Shown: piece by piece, positions 1 through 9,900 of the stretch
Layout of the letters: the number at the start of each line of letters is the position of its first letter
Position numbering within the stretch: position 1 is the first letter of the stretch
NCBI GenBank assembly: GCA_045647905.1
Contig: JAZRMZ010000019.1
Coordinates: forward strand, 1-26,839
Direction of reading: 5' to 3'
Length of the DNA stretch: 26,839 bases
From: SIG440 sp045647905
GTDB lineage: Bacteria > Bacillota > Clostridia > Monoglobales > Monoglobaceae
Made by a program: the position numbers and the translations under genes
Notes under the pieces: model-generated
Databases searched by the model: none
Seen by the model: only the letters and a program-made list of their open reading frames with translations
Told to the model about the DNA's origin: nothing

Positions 1-1904
1 CAATGCGAATTGCCAATCTCTCAACCTCAGGTGACGAAAACACATCGAACACCGAAGTTCTCGGGAGAATTGCCGCCGCAAAAGAAGAGCTTGTTTCAAA
101 AAGCGGAAAAAAAGGACTTCTTGTGGATGCACAGACAAATCTGGAAAAGCTGAAATATGACCTTGAAATCCTTAATCAACAAACCAACGAGCAGCAGCTT
201 TTGCAAGCCGATATTGATGAAATAAAAACAGATATTGATGCAGCGGAAAAACAGCTTGAAAACTATAATCTTGCTCAAAAACTTTCAAGGGCAAAAAAGG
301 ATATTGCCGTGTTTTCGGCATTGACCGAAAAGTTTGACATAAAGGAGTCTCTTGTCCAAAAGTTGAAAACATTTTCACTCTCTGCAAGTGAGCTTTCCGA
401 CCTTCTGCAAAAGGGAAAGGCATTGAAATCAAGCTACGAGGCAAGCTGTTTTGCTCCAAATTCCGAAAACCAGGCAGCAATCCCCGATTTGGAATTCCAA
501 CAGCTTCTGGAAACCGAAAAAAGCATTAAAAGCCTTGAACAGGACAGTAATTACATCAACAGTCAGGTACGCACGGCAAAAAACGACCTTGACCGGCAAA
601 TTGCATCTGCAACAAAAAAACGAAAGCTCCTTTCATTTGTTGCACTTGGAATTTCTTTCATTCTTGCAACCACAATAACCGCACTTGTCCCCTCTTTTTT
701 CTGGATTGGAATTATTCTTCTGTTATCGGGAATCGCCATCTTTGGATTTTTGCGTCACAATCTTGAAAAAAATATACTGAGTTCAATTGCAGTACAGCTT
801 GCAAAGCAGGAATATGAAAACAAGTTCCATTATATTTCCTTCAATTATGACGGACTTTCCGAAAAAAGTCCTGACGTAATTCTTGAAGAATGTCTTGCAA
901 AACGCAACGAGCAGATGAACGAAATCACACAAAAGCTGAACCTTTACAATTGCTCCACAATTGACCAACTGAGCCAAAAAACCGTTTCAGCTCAAAATGC
1001 AAAGCTCAGCAGCCTGACCGGTTCGTTAAACGAAATAAAGTCGCAGTTCATCCGTCTTGTTTCCCTTGCAAAGCCCACCGAGAGCTTTGAATCCGCAAAC
1101 CTGATTTTTGAAGAAATTGAAAATCTCATGGCGGAATACAAGCAGGTTGAACACGACATAATGACCATTTCCCAAACAATTGTAAACGGAAAAATCTCAC
1201 CCGAATTTGCAAAGTCACAGCTTGACTCCCTTTCAAACTTTGTGGCAAACACACATATTGACCTGTCAGCAATTCCGGAATCATCCCATGAGCTAAACAA
1301 CATTCTTCAGGAAAAACGCCGTATTCTCGGCGAGCTTCAAAGCAAAATACACCTGCCCGAAACCGATGAGGCACAACTCCGCTTCCGCATTGACGAAGCC
1401 AACGAAACCGTCGGTCTTCTCTCTGACAGATACAAGAGCCTGTGTCTTGCATCAACAGCGCTGGAGCTTGCCGTTTCGGAAATGAACAAAGGCCTCGGTT
1501 CACATCTGAGCAAAAGAACGGGAGAATATCTGAGTGCAATGTCCGGCGGCAAATACTCTGATGTTCTTGTTTCAAGAGATTTGTGTGTTGAAACAAGAAG
1601 CTCCGCCGCAGAAGGCTATCATGAATGGAAGTTTCTGAGTTCGGGTGCCATTGACAGAGTTTATCTTGCTCTGCGCCTTGCGGCAACAGATATTATTGCA
1701 GAAAGCCACAACCCTCTTCCGTTGTTCCTTGACGACATTCTCACCCAATATGACGACAAACGCTGTGAAAGCACAATGGAATTTCTCAGGGACTATTACA
1801 AAAACTCCGGTTCGGTTTCACAGCTCTTTTTCTTCACCTGTCACAATCACATTCTTGAAAAAGCAGAAAGAATCATCGGTGAATTGAACAAAATAACATT
1901 ATAA
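1..1904 (+). CDS. YhaN-like SMC/AAA-type ATPase, C-terminal part (5' end outside window)
   Basis: C-terminal ~633 residues of a coiled-coil ATPase. The visible part has long charged heptad-like stretches (residues ~20-200 and ~255-500, counting the first in-window Met at base 3 as 1), a hairpin of two hydrophobic segments at ~209-251, an ABC-type signature (SSGAIDRVYLALRLA, ~546-560) and a Walker B (LPLFLDDI, ~571-578). No Walker A P-loop is present; in this family it lies near the N-terminus, so the gene almost surely begins before the window and the Met at base 3 is internal. A two-helix membrane hairpin inside the coiled coil is typical of YhaN-type proteins, which usually pair with a YhaO/SbcD-like nuclease; that partner would be upstream and cannot be seen. 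The likely role is DNA repair or DNA end processing near the membrane, inferred from family only. Confidence 0.8.
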   Translation, partial: MRIANLSTSGDENTSNTEVLGRIAAAKEELVSKSGKKGLLVDAQTNLEKLKYDLEILNQQTNEQQLLQADIDEIKTDIDAAEKQLENYNLAQKLSRAKKDIAVFSALTEKFDIKESLVQKLKTFSLSASELSDLLQKGKALKSSYEASCFAPNSENQAAIPDLEFQQLLETEKSIKSLEQDSNYINSQVRTAKNDLDRQIASATKKRKLLSFVALGISFILATTITALVPSFFWIGIILLLSGIAIFGFLRHNLEKNILSSIAVQLAKQEYENKFHYISFNYDGLSEKSPDVILEECLAKRNEQMNEITQKLNLYNCSTIDQLSQKTVSAQNAKLSSLTGSLNEIKSQFIRLVSLAKPTESFESANLIFEEIENLMAEYKQVEHDIMTISQTIVNGKISPEFAKSQLDSLSNFVANTHIDLSAIPESSHELNNILQEKRRILGELQSKIHLPETDEAQLRFRIDEANETVGLLSDRYKSLCLASTALELAVSEMNKGLGSHLSKRTGEYLSAMSGGKYSDVLVSRDLCVETRSSAAEGYHEWKFLSSGAIDRVYLALRLAATDIIAESHNPLPLFLDDILTQYDDKRCESTMEFLRDYYKNSGSVSQLFFFTCHNHILEKAERIIGELNKITL

Positions 1905-1984
1905 GAGCTCATGCATACATTAAATAAGACCGAACAAACTATATATCATAAACATTATTCCCCCCGAAAGGCAGATATAATCAT

Positions 1985-2890
1985 ATGAATACAGCTTCAT
2001 TTGAAATAAAACCCGTAACCCTTGAAGACAAACCAATTCTCGATTCATACTTCAAACAGGGCGATTTTCTGAATTCAGAATTTACCTTCACCAATATGTT
2101 TATATGGCAAAAGCCATACAACATCCGCTTTGCACAATCGGACGGAAACCTTTGCATATTTTCACGTCACGGTCAGGGATTGGAAAGCGTCAACATGACC
2201 ACAATGCAAGGTGATATTTCAGCCACCGTGCCCAAAATTCTGGATTACTTTTCACAGATAAATCAGGCTCCGCAGATACGAATTTTCGGAAAGGACCAGA
2301 AAGAACGGATGAAAGCACTGTTCCCCGATATGTTCCGATACGAAAAAGACATCAATTCTGCAGACTATGTGTACAAAACCGAAAATCTGATTAATCTGCC
2401 CGGCAGCCGTTATCACGCAAAACGCAATCACATAAACAAATTCAAAAATCTTTATAATTTCGTTTATAAGCCCATAACCCCCGAATTATGTGAAGATTGC
2501 CGGGCGTTGTTTGCCCAATGGTGCGAAACAAAAAAAGATGCCATTTCAAACATTGACGAACAGCTTTATGCCGTAAACACCCTTCTCGACAACTTTGAAG
2601 AGCTTGACATCAAGGGCGGATGCATAACCGTGGACAATCAGCTTGTTGCCTTTTCATTTGGCGAAGTTCTGTGCCAAAAAGAATCTGTTGTTGTGATTCA
2701 TCTCGAACACGCCGACACAAATTTTCACGGCAGCTTTCCAATAATGAACCAACAGTTTCTTGAAAACCAGTGGTCAGATTTTCATTTTGTCAACCGCGAA
2801 GAGGATATGGGGCTTGAAGGACTCCGAAAAGCAAAAAAATCCTATCACCCCTCATTTCTCACCGACAAATATATTGTAACCTTAAAATAA
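1985..2890 (+). CDS. DUF2156 (phosphatidylglycerol lysyltransferase C-terminal domain-like) protein
   Basis: A soluble 301-residue protein with the traits of DUF2156, the GNAT-fold domain also found at the C-terminus of MprF-type lysyl-phosphatidylglycerol synthases. Recognisable blocks are the N-terminal FTFTNMFIWQ region (~34-43), the central RYHAKRNHINKF block (~139-150) and the C-terminal NREEDMGLEGLRKAKKSYHP block (~266-285). It has no membrane flippase region, so it is a stand-alone domain. GNAT-fold acyl or aminoacyl transfer is the family expectation; substrate unknown. It lies 80 bp after the YhaN-like gene on the same strand with no clear terminator between, so co-transcription is possible. 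The ribosome site is weak: AAAGG lies about 13 bases before the ATG. Confidence 0.8.
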   Translation: MNTASFEIKPVTLEDKPILDSYFKQGDFLNSEFTFTNMFIWQKPYNIRFAQSDGNLCIFSRHGQGLESVNMTTMQGDISATVPKILDYFSQINQAPQIRIFGKDQKERMKALFPDMFRYEKDINSADYVYKTENLINLPGSRYHAKRNHINKFKNLYNFVYKPITPELCEDCRALFAQWCETKKDAISNIDEQLYAVNTLLDNFEELDIKGGCITVDNQLVAFSFGEVLCQKESVVVIHLEHADTNFHGSFPIMNQQFLENQWSDFHFVNREEDMGLEGLRKAKKSYHPSFLTDKYIVTLK

Positions 2891-2893
2891 CTG

Positions 2894-2922
2894 TCATAAA
2901 CAAGACAACCCGTGTATACAAT
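2894..2922 (+). promoter_or_regulatory. Candidate sigma-E (mother-cell) promoter for bofA
   Basis: TCATAAA (2894-2900), 14 bases, then TATACAAT (2915-2922). From memory the Bacillus sigma-E consensus is roughly KMATATT, about 14 bases, CATACAAT; the -10 here matches 7 of 8. bofA is a sigma-E gene in Bacillus subtilis, which fits. Initiation would fall near base 2929, inside the loop of the hairpin at 2909-2951, giving a leader of about 34 bases. A sigma-A reading is poorer: TACAAT is a fair -10, but no TTGACA-like box lies 17 bases upstream. Confidence 0.45.
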
Positions 2923-2951
2923 TTAGTGAACAAACTAAATCCATACACGGG
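2909..2951 (+). terminator. Hairpin overlapping the bofA ribosome site; possible terminator or SD-masking element
   Basis: CCCGTGTAT (2909-2917) pairs perfectly with ATACACGGG (2943-2951), and inside it ATTTAG (2921-2926) pairs with CTAAAT (2935-2940). The 3' arm contains the first three bases of the bofA Shine-Dalgarno GGGAG (2949-2953), and a T-rich run (TTGTTTTTT, 2954-2962) follows up to the start codon. On read-through RNA from the upstream genes it could end transcription or mask the bofA ribosome site. RNA starting near 2929 would lack the 5' arm and leave the site free. Confidence 0.6.
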
Positions 2952-2962
2952 AGTTGTTTTTT

Positions 2963-3229
2963 ATGTCCTTTGATGTTACATCCATTTTGGCATATTCGGC
3001 AGGACTGCTGATTACAATTGTTTTTTTTCGTCTTTTTTTTCGTCCTCTGAAGTGGCTTTTAAAAGCCTTGCTCAACGGAGTTGTTGGGGGGCTCATCCTT
3101 GCCGCCATAAACTTTGTCGGCGGATTTGCAGGATTAACTGTCATAATCACTCCCCTTTCAGCTCTGATTGCAGGCTTTCTTGGAATACCGGGAATTGCAC
3201 TGATTATGATATTGCAAAACATCCTCTGA
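2963..3229 (+). CDS. bofA: BofA family protein (pro-sigma-K processing inhibitor)
   Basis: An 88-residue, almost wholly hydrophobic protein with two to three membrane segments (roughly 5-25, 35-55 and 58-80). The C-terminal half carries the conserved BofA pattern: N-G-V-V-G-G, N-F-V-G-G, a threonine/isoleucine-rich turn, and LGIPGIALIMIL at the end. In Bacillus, BofA sits in the outer forespore membrane with SpoIVFA and holds the SpoIVFB protease inactive until the sigma-K checkpoint, so its presence suggests endospore formation. The ATG at 2963 is chosen because GGGAG (2949-2953) lies 9 bases before it; an in-frame TTG at 2954 would start directly against that site. No recA or recR neighbour is seen, and the gene converges on a - strand operon across a strong terminator. 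Confidence 0.82.
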   Translation: MSFDVTSILAYSAGLLITIVFFRLFFRPLKWLLKALLNGVVGGLILAAINFVGGFAGLTVIITPLSALIAGFLGIPGIALIMILQNIL

Positions 3230-3265
3230 ATAACGGGCTGTTGCTTAACACAACAGCCCGTTATT
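3229..3265. terminator. Bidirectional terminator between bofA and the UPF0182 gene
   Basis: Perfect 15-bp inverted repeat: AATAACGGGCTGTTG (3229-3243) and CAACAGCCCGTTATT (3251-3265) with a 7-base loop. It begins on the last base of the bofA stop codon and ends 7 bases from the UPF0182 stop, so it can serve both converging units. T-tails are short on both strands. Confidence 0.85.
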
Positions 3266-3272
3266 TGCAATC

Positions 3273-6065
3273 TTATTCAATGTCTTCAACACTTTCCTCC
3301 GTTGGCAGATACTTTTCAAGCTCAGCAACCGATTCCTCAAGTGCACTCATTGACTCACCAAATTCACTCCAGTTATTTTCAGCACTTGCACCTTTCATGC
3401 GTTTGAATTCATCAACCACGCTCTGAGCAGCCTCCTCAAAAGTAACCGGTTTCTCCTTGTCGGGCTTTTCACCTATTGATGGAGTATGCTGAACCGCATC
3501 ATTTGGAATATTTTCCAAGGTTCCGTCCTGATTGAACAACGCCATCAAGGCCTCATCAAGGCTGTTTGCCATAACAATTTTTTCATCATAGGCAACAACA
3601 ACCTGCTTCAGTTCCGGCAAAGCCGACTGATTGCTTGAAGCAATGTAAATGGGCTCAACATACAAAACAGAGTTTTCAATGGGAACAACAATCATATTTC
3701 CTCTGATAACCTGCGAATCACCCTGACTCCACAAATTCAGTTCCTTTGAAATATCCTTGTCGGAATTAATTCTGTTTTCAATCTGCATTGGCCCCGAAAC
3801 GCTGATACCTTTGGGGAACTTATACACCTGAAGCTTGCCGTAATTCTTCCATTCATTCCGAACAGCAAACCAGGCAACCATATTATCCTTGTTTGCCAGA
3901 GTAAAGGGAACCGTCAAAAGCAATTCCGACTCATCCTCACCCTCAAGCTTCATCATATTGTAATATGCCGCAAGCTCCTTTGCCTCGGTTGTGCTTCCGT
4001 AACGCTCCTGAGCTATAACCCACATATCATTTTTGTTGTAGAATGTGGAAGGATTTGAAATATGGTATTTTCCGTACATATCAGACTGAATCTTGAACAT
4101 ATACTCAGGATATTTGATGTGCCGTTTTATGTCATCGGGAATATCATCATCTGAGAAAAGATTCGGATAAATTGATGCATAGGTTGCAACGATTGGGTCT
4201 TCCGAATCCGAAATATAGAAGGTAACGCTTCCGTCATAAGCATCAACAACCGCCTTTACGGAATTACGGATATAATTGAAATTCCTTTCACCATACCGTT
4301 GTGAATAGGGATAGCGGTTTGTTGTTGTATACGCATCAACAACCCACTTCAACCTGCCATTGGCATCAATAATCATATACGGGTCACCGTCATAGGCAAA
4401 AAACGGTGCAACAGTTTCAAGTCTTGAAACAACATCACGGTTTATCAGAATTCGGCTGTCAGAGGAAACCAAGTCCGAAACAAGAAGTCTCACGTCACCG
4501 TACTTAAGCGCAAAAACAAGTCTGTTCCACAAACCAAGCTCAACGCCGCCCGAACCGTCATAGGAAAATTCAACATCCTCCTGACCTTCAGAGTAGTCCA
4601 GCTCTTTATATTTCTGGCTCCCCACAACAACATAATCGTCCGTCAGTTCGCCGTAATAAATTCTCGGCTGTTTTATTTGAGGGATTCCTTCTTCCGACTT
4701 TGGCGGAATATCTTTGATAAGAAACTCCGGCTGACCCTGAGACGTAACCTTATTAATCACATTCATGGTCACGCCAAAACCGTGGGTATATCTCAAAGTC
4801 TTATTTATATAGGTGTCGGTATTATCCTGAAGATTTGCTTTTGTCATTTCACGGGGAGTTATGGCAACAGCAGTTTTTTTGCCGTTTATCTCATACGGAA
4901 CAATATCCGTTTCATTAAATCTGTAATAATTTCTGATTCCCTGAATCTGATTCAGAACCGTGAGATTTGCCGACAAATCCAGAATTCTTATATTGTCGGT
5001 TATTTCTTCGTGATTTTTCAGTTTTTCAACCGTAAGGTCGTTTTTAACATCAAAAACCACCTCAGAAATATTGTCAATTCCATAAGCCGCCTGAGTTGCC
5101 TTAATATTTGAAACAATATTGTCCTGCTCACGGATTACCTCATTGGGAGCAACAATAAAGTTCTGAACAACAACCGCAACCAAAAGCACCGCAACCCACA
5201 GGGCAGGAAAAACAAGAATAGTTTTCAGCGCCGCAATGTTCTTGTCCTTTGCAACAAATCTTGCCGCCACAACAACAAGAACAATCATCAAAAACGGTGC
5301 CGTGCGGTAATAATTCAGCCATATTGTTTTGTCGGTGAATCCCGCACCGTTCAAATCGCTGAATGACTTATACAAAATATCTTCCGCCTTGAAAATATAC
5401 GACAATCCAAACAGCAACAAAAGCACCGAAAGGTTCACGCAGTTGTGAACCATAATTCTTTTCACGCCAATCAGTTCTTTGATGCTGCGCTCGTTGTAAA
5501 CCACACCAAGAAACCAATACACAAAGAAAATCAGCACCGAAAGCACAAGCCATATACTGAGAAGCGACGAAATAATTGATTCAAGAAAAGGTCTCTGGAA
5601 CACATAATATCCCACATCTTTTCCAAAAATCGGGTCAACCTCTCCGAATTGCTGACTGTTTGTGAACATAAGATATTTTTCACAAAGCTCCTCACTGACA
5701 ACAGAGCTTGCAACAAAGGCAAAAATCACACTAATCAAAAACGAGAGTCTTTTCGAAGACAATGCCCCTCTGTCCAGATTTTGAACGACACAATTTCTCC
5801 GTACAAACAAAATACTGAGCAGAGCAATGACAAAAAGCGCAAAAAAGCTTATTACCTGAATAACCGCTTCCGTAACAAGATTTTTCAGGAACACCTCTGT
5901 GTACTGCGCACCAACTTCCTTCACCTGAACATAATCCAGATACAAGTTTCCTGCATAATACAGCACAAGCAGAACAACAAAAATGAAGCCAAAAAGGAAA
6001 ATCTTTTTCCCCCATTTGTCCGAGCTTCCGTGTCCATCTCTTTTAAAGTCTTTTATGTCAACCAT
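3273..6065 (-). CDS. UPF0182 family large membrane protein
   Basis: A 930-residue protein matching the UPF0182 (COG1615) layout: about seven membrane helices in the first ~300 residues (roughly 22-42, 63-85, 100-120, 160-190, 207-225, 255-272, 278-300), then a ~600-residue domain probably outside the membrane, with the family-like stretch KAVVDAYDGSVTFYISDSEDP. The last ~80 residues are charged and low in complexity. The ATG at 6065 is chosen because GAGGAG lies 7 bases upstream; an in-frame ATG at 6089 lies further inside ftsY with no such site. It overlaps the end of ftsY by 8 bases, so translation is probably coupled. Function is not known; the operon with the SRP receptor suggests only shared growth expression. 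Confidence 0.88.
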   Translation of the reverse strand: MVDIKDFKRDGHGSSDKWGKKIFLFGFIFVVLLVLYYAGNLYLDYVQVKEVGAQYTEVFLKNLVTEAVIQVISFFALFVIALLSILFVRRNCVVQNLDRGALSSKRLSFLISVIFAFVASSVVSEELCEKYLMFTNSQQFGEVDPIFGKDVGYYVFQRPFLESIISSLLSIWLVLSVLIFFVYWFLGVVYNERSIKELIGVKRIMVHNCVNLSVLLLLFGLSYIFKAEDILYKSFSDLNGAGFTDKTIWLNYYRTAPFLMIVLVVVAARFVAKDKNIAALKTILVFPALWVAVLLVAVVVQNFIVAPNEVIREQDNIVSNIKATQAAYGIDNISEVVFDVKNDLTVEKLKNHEEITDNIRILDLSANLTVLNQIQGIRNYYRFNETDIVPYEINGKKTAVAITPREMTKANLQDNTDTYINKTLRYTHGFGVTMNVINKVTSQGQPEFLIKDIPPKSEEGIPQIKQPRIYYGELTDDYVVVGSQKYKELDYSEGQEDVEFSYDGSGGVELGLWNRLVFALKYGDVRLLVSDLVSSDSRILINRDVVSRLETVAPFFAYDGDPYMIIDANGRLKWVVDAYTTTNRYPYSQRYGERNFNYIRNSVKAVVDAYDGSVTFYISDSEDPIVATYASIYPNLFSDDDIPDDIKRHIKYPEYMFKIQSDMYGKYHISNPSTFYNKNDMWVIAQERYGSTTEAKELAAYYNMMKLEGEDESELLLTVPFTLANKDNMVAWFAVRNEWKNYGKLQVYKFPKGISVSGPMQIENRINSDKDISKELNLWSQGDSQVIRGNMIVVPIENSVLYVEPIYIASSNQSALPELKQVVVAYDEKIVMANSLDEALMALFNQDGTLENIPNDAVQHTPSIGEKPDKEKPVTFEEAAQSVVDEFKRMKGASAENNWSEFGESMSALEESVAELEKYLPTEESVEDIE

Positions 6066-6990
6066 TGTTAGTCTCCTCATCAGGTTCAATTATGGCATTA
6101 ACAAAATCAACGGGTGAAAATTCATCCATATCATCAATTTTCTCGCCCAAACCAATGAGCTTAACCGGAATTCCATATTCATTCTTAATTGCAAAAACAA
6201 TTCCACCCTTTGCGGTTCCGTCCAGCTTTGTGAGAACAATGCCCGTAATATCAGCAGCCTCCTTGAACTGTTTTGCCTGCTCAACGGCATTCTGTCCGGT
6301 TGTTGCATCAAGAACAAGCAACACTTCCTTTGAAGAATCGGGAAGCTCCTTGTTGAGAATTTTGTATATTTTTTTCAGCTCATCCATAAGATTCTTTTTG
6401 TTGTGCAATCTTCCGGCTGTGTCGCACAAAAGAACATCAGCGCCTCTGTTTTTTGCCGCTCCGATTGCATCATAAATAACCGCCGCAGGGTCAGAGCCCT
6501 CCTGCTGCTTGATGATTTCGGCATCGGCACGTTCAGCCCATACCTCAAGCTGTTCGATTGCTGCCGCTCTGAAAGTGTCGGCGGCGGCAATAACAACCTT
6601 TTTGCCCATATTCTTATACATATTCGCCATTTTGCCGATTGATGTGGTTTTTCCCACACCATTAACGCCAATAACCATAATAACAGCAGGCTTGCCCTGA
6701 AGCTGAACCGAATTGTCACCCTCGGTAAGAATGTCTGCCAGAATGGTTCTCAGCTCCGCCTTCAGTTCAATACTTTCGGTAATTTTCTTCTCTTTTGCGG
6801 CATCACGAAGTCTGTCAATAATCTCAACAGATGTCTCAACTCCAAGATCCGCCATAATCAAAATTTCTTCCAGTTCCTCAAAAAGTTCTTCATCAACCTT
6901 TCTGAAGGACTTCAACGCAGTTTCAATTCTTGAACTGAGCACCTCTTTTGTTTTGCTCAGACTCTCTTTAAGTTTTCCGAAAAATCCCAT
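6058..6990 (-). CDS. ftsY: Signal recognition particle receptor FtsY
   Basis: A 310-residue SRP-type GTPase, the compact Gram-positive form with a short charged N-terminal A region. It receives SRP-ribosome complexes at the membrane and hands nascent membrane proteins to SecYEG. Motifs in order: N domain helical bundle (~25-95), G1 P-loop GVNGVGKTT (~108-116), DTFRAAA (~138-144), DTAGR (~189-193), TKLDGTAKGG (~253-262) and a C-terminal helix. The stop codon of smc and this ATG overlap by one base (TAATG), with an AGGTGG ribosome site inside the end of smc. It also overlaps the next gene, so smc-ftsY-UPF0182 is a tightly coupled operon. smc next to ftsY is common in Firmicutes; rnc, often upstream of smc, is not there. 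Confidence 0.97.
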   Translation of the reverse strand: MGFFGKLKESLSKTKEVLSSRIETALKSFRKVDEELFEELEEILIMADLGVETSVEIIDRLRDAAKEKKITESIELKAELRTILADILTEGDNSVQLQGKPAVIMVIGVNGVGKTTSIGKMANMYKNMGKKVVIAAADTFRAAAIEQLEVWAERADAEIIKQQEGSDPAAVIYDAIGAAKNRGADVLLCDTAGRLHNKKNLMDELKKIYKILNKELPDSSKEVLLVLDATTGQNAVEQAKQFKEAADITGIVLTKLDGTAKGGIVFAIKNEYGIPVKLIGLGEKIDDMDEFSPVDFVNAIIEPDEETNNG

Positions 6991-9900
6991 TATTCCGCCA
7001 CCTCATCTATATTTAATGATAATAATTTTGATATACCTTTTTCCTGCATGGTAACACCGTAAAGGATGTTTGCAGCCTCCATTGTACCACGTCTGTGAGT
7101 AACAACAATAAACTGTGATTTTTTGCTGTATTTTTTCAGATAATCGGCATAACGATAAACGTTTATGTCGTCAAGCGCCGCTTCAATTTCGTCAAGAATA
7201 CAGAAGGGCGTGGGTCTCACCTTGAGGATTGCAAACAAAAGGGCAATTGCAGTAAATGCACGTTCACCACCCGACAAAAGGGTAAGGCTCTGGAGCTTTT
7301 TGCCCGGAGGCTGTGCAACAATCTCAACCCCCGTCTCCATAATGTCATCAGGGTCGGCAAGCTCAAGCTGTGCCTGACCTCCTCCGAACAACTCACGGAA
7401 CACATTATTGAAGTTTTTGCTGATAACCGCAAACTGTTCAGAGAACTGCTTCTTCATTATCGTCATCATTTCGTCAATAATCTTTTCAAGGTCGCCCTTT
7501 GCCTTTTCAAGGTCAACCGTCTGTTCCGTCAGGAAATCATATCTTTCCTTTATGGTCTTATATTCTTCAATTGCATCAATGTTTATGTTACCCAATGATT
7601 TTATTTTGCTTTTCAGCTCCGAAATCCGAACCGTTGCCGCTTTGAAGTCAAACTCATCCTCTGTTTTCAGTTTGACCGCATCGCTGTATGTCAATTCATA
7701 TTCGTTCCACAAATATTCAAACAGCCCGTCAAGGTCGCTTTCACATTTCGCCTTTGTTGCTTCAACCTTTGCCTTTTGCTGCCCCAGTGCAAACAATTGC
7801 TCACGAACTTCCTTGACCTGTTCCTGCAATTCTCTTGACTTAATATCCGTATTCTTTCGGTTATCATTCAGCTCTGCAAGTTGCTTTTCAAGCTCCTGCG
7901 CCTTGTTGCCGATTTCCGAAAGCTTCTTGTTGTCTGTCTCGATTTCATTGGTTATTGCAGCAATTTTATCGTTAAACAAATCAATTTCAAGTTGTTTTGC
8001 CTTGTTCTCGTCAAGAATTGTTGTCTTTTCATTTTTAACATTTTCAAGACGTTCGTTCTGAACCTCAATATCCTTTTGATTTGAGCTTTCTTCAATCTGC
8101 AATGCAACCAGCAAATCCTGAATTTCCTTCACCTTTCGGTAAATTCCCTCCGACTCCGATTGTTTGCTGTCGGTTTCAAGTCTCAGGTTTGAAACCTCCG
8201 CTTCCAGTTCATCAACAGTCTTGTTGCAAAGAACAATATCATCGGTAATTTCACGTGTTCTTTCCTCAATTGTTTCACGTTCACGGTTGAGCTGTGCGGT
8301 TCTTGCTTCCGCCGCTTCAAGAAACAGTCGGCTGTGCTCGGAATTTGACTTTGCTTTTATGTATTCTTCATTCTTTTCCGAAAGAATATTTCTGCTATCA
8401 GCCAATTCAATTGAAATTCTTTGAAGCTCGTCTGTTGTTTCAATCTTTTTGTCCTCAATTTGCTGAAGGTCTGCCTTGAGTGCTTCAATTTCGGATTTCA
8501 GTTTTTCAATTTCTGCCGCCCGTGACAAAAAGCCTGCATTTTTTCCGCCCATACTACCGCCGCTCATTGCGCCGCCGGGCTGCATAACTTCGCCTTCAAT
8601 TGTAACAATCTTAAACTTGTGGCCGCACTTTGCAGCCATAGCAATTGCATTGTCAATATCATCAACAACAACCGTACCACCAAGAACACTGCCAACAACT
8701 CCGTCATACTTTTTGTCGTATTCAACAAGCTCCTGAGCAAGGGCAATATAGCCTTTCATCTTTTCAGCACCCTGAAGGTCGGTATTTCTTGTTCTGACCG
8801 TTGATATGGGCATAAAAGTTGCTCTGCCCAGCTTGTTTGCCTTCAGATAATTTATTGCAGCCTTTGCATCCTGTTCATCCTCTGTTACAATATTCTGATT
8901 AACCGACGTCAACGCCACTTCAATTGCTGTTACAAACTTTTTGTCGGTACTGATTAATTTGGTTATGGGTCCATAAATTCTTGCGTTTTTGAGAACCCCC
9001 TCGGAATGCGCCGTCATAACAGCCTTTACGCTACGATTGTATCCTTCAAAATCGTTCTCCATATCCTCAAGAACACTTTTGTGGGAATTCTTCTTGTTCA
9101 GCTCCGCAAGAACCTCATTTTTCTTTTCTGCAAGTTCTCCTGCCTTTTCACTCAGGCTCTCGTGCTTTTCTTCCGCAAGGGCAAGAGAATTTTTCAGTTC
9201 TTCAAATTCCTCCGTGAGCTTTGAAAGATTATCTTCAATTCTCTTGTTTTCTTCCGCAATACGGTTGTGCTCGGTGCTGTGATTTTCAAGCTCCGCTTCA
9301 ATATTTCTGCTTTCTCTTGAAAAGTTTTCAATGAGAATATTATAGTTTGCAACCTTGCTCCGAAGGGAACCAATTTCCGATGTTTTGTCAATAATGGCTG
9401 TTTTCAGGCTTTCAATATTTTCGTTGTTGCCCTGAAAAGTCAGATTTATCTTTTCAAATTCATCCTGAGCCTCAGCAATTTTACCAAGCAAGCCCTGCCG
9501 TGTTTCGCTGAGCTGTTCATAAACACCGGTATATTCCTCAATCAGCTTGTCCAGCTGTTCAATTCCACGCTCGCTCTTGCCGATTTCATCATTGATGCGC
9601 TGAATATTTTCCTTGCAATGCTCAATGTTGGCATAAGCCAGATTGATTCTGTTCTGTTCCTCTGCCGATTCCTCCGATGCCGCCTTTTGAGCCGCACGAC
9701 ATTGCTCCATCTGTGCTTCATATGACTCAATAAGCTCATACATTTCCTTTGTGAGATTTTCCTTTTCGTCAACAGTTTTCTGAAGTGTTTCAATGCTGTT
9801 TGCCACCGCTTCAAGATTACTGTCAATCTTCACAAGCTCTTCACGGTGCTTACCGATTGAAGCAACCGAAACATTAACATCAATAACTCTCAGCTCGTCA

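Noticed and set aside
1905..1984. Possible promoter or terminator between the YhaN-like and DUF2156 genes
   Set aside because: The gap is AT-rich (ACTATATATCAT) but no -35/-10 pair at proper spacing and no stable stem-loop could be found.
2942..2949. CATACA in the right arm of the bofA hairpin as a sigma-E -10
   Set aside because: Initiation would fall at or after the ribosome site, leaving no leader for bofA; the left-arm TATACAAT is better placed.
7408..8061. Long + strand open frame (217 codons) opposite smc
   Set aside because: It is a serine-rich antisense shadow of the smc coiled coil, with no ribosome site or family resemblance.
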